Source: an uncultured Ruaniaceae bacterium (GTDB lineage Bacteria; Actinomycetota; Actinomycetes; Actinomycetales; Beutenbergiaceae). From it: DNA of 6,171 nucleotides. Under the pieces are notes generated by a model. It did no database searches. It was not told the DNA's origin and saw nothing but the letters and a program-made list of their open reading frames with translations. The stretch spans positions 1-6,171 of the forward strand of contig CALKWS010000177.1 in NCBI GenBank assembly GCA_938004115.1, given 5' to 3'. Made by a program: the position numbers and the translations under genes. Below are positions 4,696 through 6,171 of the stretch, piece after piece (the first letter of the stretch is position 1; each line of letters opens with the position of its first letter).

Positions 4696-6102
4696 TTGTC
4701 CGACACCAGTTTCGGCGCGCTCGGCGTGCCGGCCCCGTTGGTGCGCGCACTCGCCGCCGACGGCATCACCGCCCCGTTCCCCATCCAGATCAGCACCCTG
4801 CCGGACACCATGGCCGGCCGGGACGTGCTCGGCCGCGGCAGGACCGGGTCCGGAAAGACCCTCGCCTTCTCCCTGCCGCTGGTGGCCCGCCTCGCCACCA
4901 GCGCACCTGGCCACAGCCGCGACCGCTCGTCCGGGCGGGCGCGACCCACCCGTGCCGGCCATCCCCGGGGTCTGGTGCTCGCGCCGACCCGGGAACTGGC
5001 CACCCAGATCGCCGGCGTCATCGAGCCGCTGGCGGCTGCCTATGACCTGACCGTGACCACCATCTTCGGCGGGGTGAGCCAGCACCGGCAGGTGAACGCC
5101 CTGCGCTCCGGCGTGGACATCGTCGTCGCCTGCCCGGGCCGGCTCGATGACCTGATGAAGCAGGGCCACGCCCACCTGGACGACGTCGCGATCACCGTGC
5201 TCGACGAGGCGGACCACATGGCCGACCTCGGTTTCCTTCCGGTGGTGACGCGGATCATGAACCGCACCCCGGAGCACGGCCAGCGGATGCTGTTCAGCGC
5301 CACGCTGGACAACGGCGTGGACACGTTGGTGCGCCGCTACCTGAAGAACGAGTTGCGCCACTCGGTGGACAGCGCGCACTCCCCCGTCGAGGCGATGACC
5401 CACCGCGTCTTCGAGGTGGGTGACATCGACGCCAAACGGGACGTGGTCCGGGCGCTGGCCTCCGGCACGGGACGCCGCATCCTGTTCATGCGCACCAAGC
5501 ATCATGCGAAGAAGCTCGCACGCCAGCTCACCCAGGCCGGCATCCCCAGTGTGGACCTGCACGGCAACCTGTCCCAGAACCAGCGGGACCGGAACCTCGG
5601 CGCCTTCGCCGATGGCTCCTCCCGCGTGCTGGTCGCCACCGACGTCGCCGCGCGCGGCGTGCACGTGGACGACGTGGAACTCGTGGTGCACGTGGACCCG
5701 CCCACCGAGCACAAGTCCTACCTGCACCGCGCCGGTCGCACCGCCCGTGCCGGATCGAGCGGCACCGTGCTGACCCTGGTGCTGCCCGAGCAGCGCGGTG
5801 AGACGCACCGGATGATGCGCAAGGCCCGGATCACGGTCAAGCCCGAACCGGTCACCGCCTCCTCCCCCGCCGTGACGGCCCTGGTGGGTGAGGTGGCCGA
5901 CTACGTGGCACCGGCGGCACCGCCCCAGCAGCCGCAGGGCCGTCAGCGCGGCGGTGGTCGAGGCGGGCGTCCTCAGCAGTCCGGTGCGGGGTCCGGCCGG
6001 GCCGGTCAGGGCAGGCAAGGGAGTCGGGGCCGGAACGGTGGGCGGGGCCGACGGCGTCGCTCTGCCCCCGCCTCGGCATCCTCCGGCATCTCCGGGCGGT
6101 AG
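4696..6102 (+). CDS. DEAD-box ATP-dependent RNA helicase (RhlE-like)
   Basis: A 468-residue cytosolic RNA helicase that unwinds or remodels RNA using ATP. All family motifs are present, numbered from the TTG: Q motif (GITAPFPIQ, Q31), motif I RTGSGKT (49-55), Ia PTRELA (97-102), GG (125-126), PGR (147-149), motif II DEAD (170-173), III SAT (201-203), V ATDVAARG (314-321) and VI HRAGRTAR (344-351). A basic insert of about 25 residues lies between motifs I and Ia. The last 60 residues form a Gly/Arg/Gln-rich disordered tail, probably for RNA binding. TTG 4696 is preferred because GGAAGAG (4683-4689) lies 6 nt upstream and the protein then begins with the usual short SDTSFGALGV lead-in. The in-frame ATG at 4648 has no ribosome site and sits in a predicted hairpin loop; it would add 16 residues. 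Likely roles are ribosome assembly, RNA decay or cold adaptation. Confidence 0.95.
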   Translation: MSDTSFGALGVPAPLVRALAADGITAPFPIQISTLPDTMAGRDVLGRGRTGSGKTLAFSLPLVARLATSAPGHSRDRSSGRARPTRAGHPRGLVLAPTRELATQIAGVIEPLAAAYDLTVTTIFGGVSQHRQVNALRSGVDIVVACPGRLDDLMKQGHAHLDDVAITVLDEADHMADLGFLPVVTRIMNRTPEHGQRMLFSATLDNGVDTLVRRYLKNELRHSVDSAHSPVEAMTHRVFEVGDIDAKRDVVRALASGTGRRILFMRTKHHAKKLARQLTQAGIPSVDLHGNLSQNQRDRNLGAFADGSSRVLVATDVAARGVHVDDVELVVHVDPPTEHKSYLHRAGRTARAGSSGTVLTLVLPEQRGETHRMMRKARITVKPEPVTASSPAVTALVGEVADYVAPAAPPQQPQGRQRGGGRGGRPQQSGAGSGRAGQGRQGSRGRNGGRGRRRRSAPASASSGISGR

Positions 6103-6171
6103 CCCGCAGGAGCGACGACGGCGCAAGCACGTGGGTGCGGGCGTCCGGCTGTTCTGGCGAGCCCGGTCAGG
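6103..6171. other. Sequence after the helicase, nothing assigned
   Basis: The final 69 bases hold no clear terminator hairpin. An open frame starting with GTG at 6130 runs off the window, but its nearest purine-rich stretch (GGAG, 6109-6112) is 17 nt away, so no gene is called. Confidence 0.5.

Noticed and set aside
4593..5045. Plus-strand open frame beginning with GTG in the helicase leader
   Set aside because: It overlaps the helicase in another frame, has no ribosome site, and does not look like a protein family.
4261..6126. 621-codon minus-strand open frame
   Set aside because: It is antisense to the helicase, is full of low-complexity Gly/His/Val runs, shows no family motif, and exists because of GC bias opposite a real gene.
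793..6132. 13-bp direct repeat GGCGCAAGCACGT at 793-805 and 6120-6132
   Set aside because: About one such match is expected by chance in 6 kb of this composition, and nothing at either site suggests an element boundary.
6130..6171. Start of a downstream gene at GTG 6130
   Set aside because: There is no ribosome site at a usable distance and only 14 codons are visible.

Overview
The window is very GC-rich, with strong third-position G/C bias, GTG/TTG starts and AGGAGG-type ribosome sites. It looks like chromosomal DNA of a high-GC actinobacterium. A Micrococcales-like organism is my guess from the look of the proteins, but no sequence search was possible.

Layout. On the left, reading rightwards, are a Bcp-type peroxiredoxin gene (190-666) and a tRNA-Leu(UAG) gene (847-928, CCA not encoded). 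Facing them is a run of four leftward units: a cytochrome P450 (4227 to 3082), a YkvI-family membrane transporter (2998 to 1796), the amputated 5' end of a DUF421/YetF membrane-protein gene (1651 to about 1487), and a small DUF1801 protein (1445 to 1017). On the right, divergent from the P450, is an RhlE-like DEAD-box RNA helicase (4696-6102). It is preceded by a GC-rich spacer with a 16-bp tandem repeat, a -10-like hexamer overlapped by a perfect 7+2+7 dyad, and a leader of about 170 nt that folds on paper into five short stem-loops in a row.

How the genes relate. Bcp (peroxide detoxification), the tRNA (translation) and the helicase (RNA remodelling) are housekeeping functions. The leftward block is accessory-like: a soluble class I-type P450 without its redox partners, then 83 bp later a transporter, suggesting a possible oxidation/transport pair of unknown substrate. 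The YetF remnant records a deletion that placed the DUF1801 gene directly behind an intact YetF ribosome site.

No unmistakable new multigene system is visible. The items most worth following are the structured helicase leader with its operator-like dyad, the YetF/DUF1801 deletion scar, the unusual P450 I-helix and heme loop, and the 16-bp repeats in the divergent promoter region.
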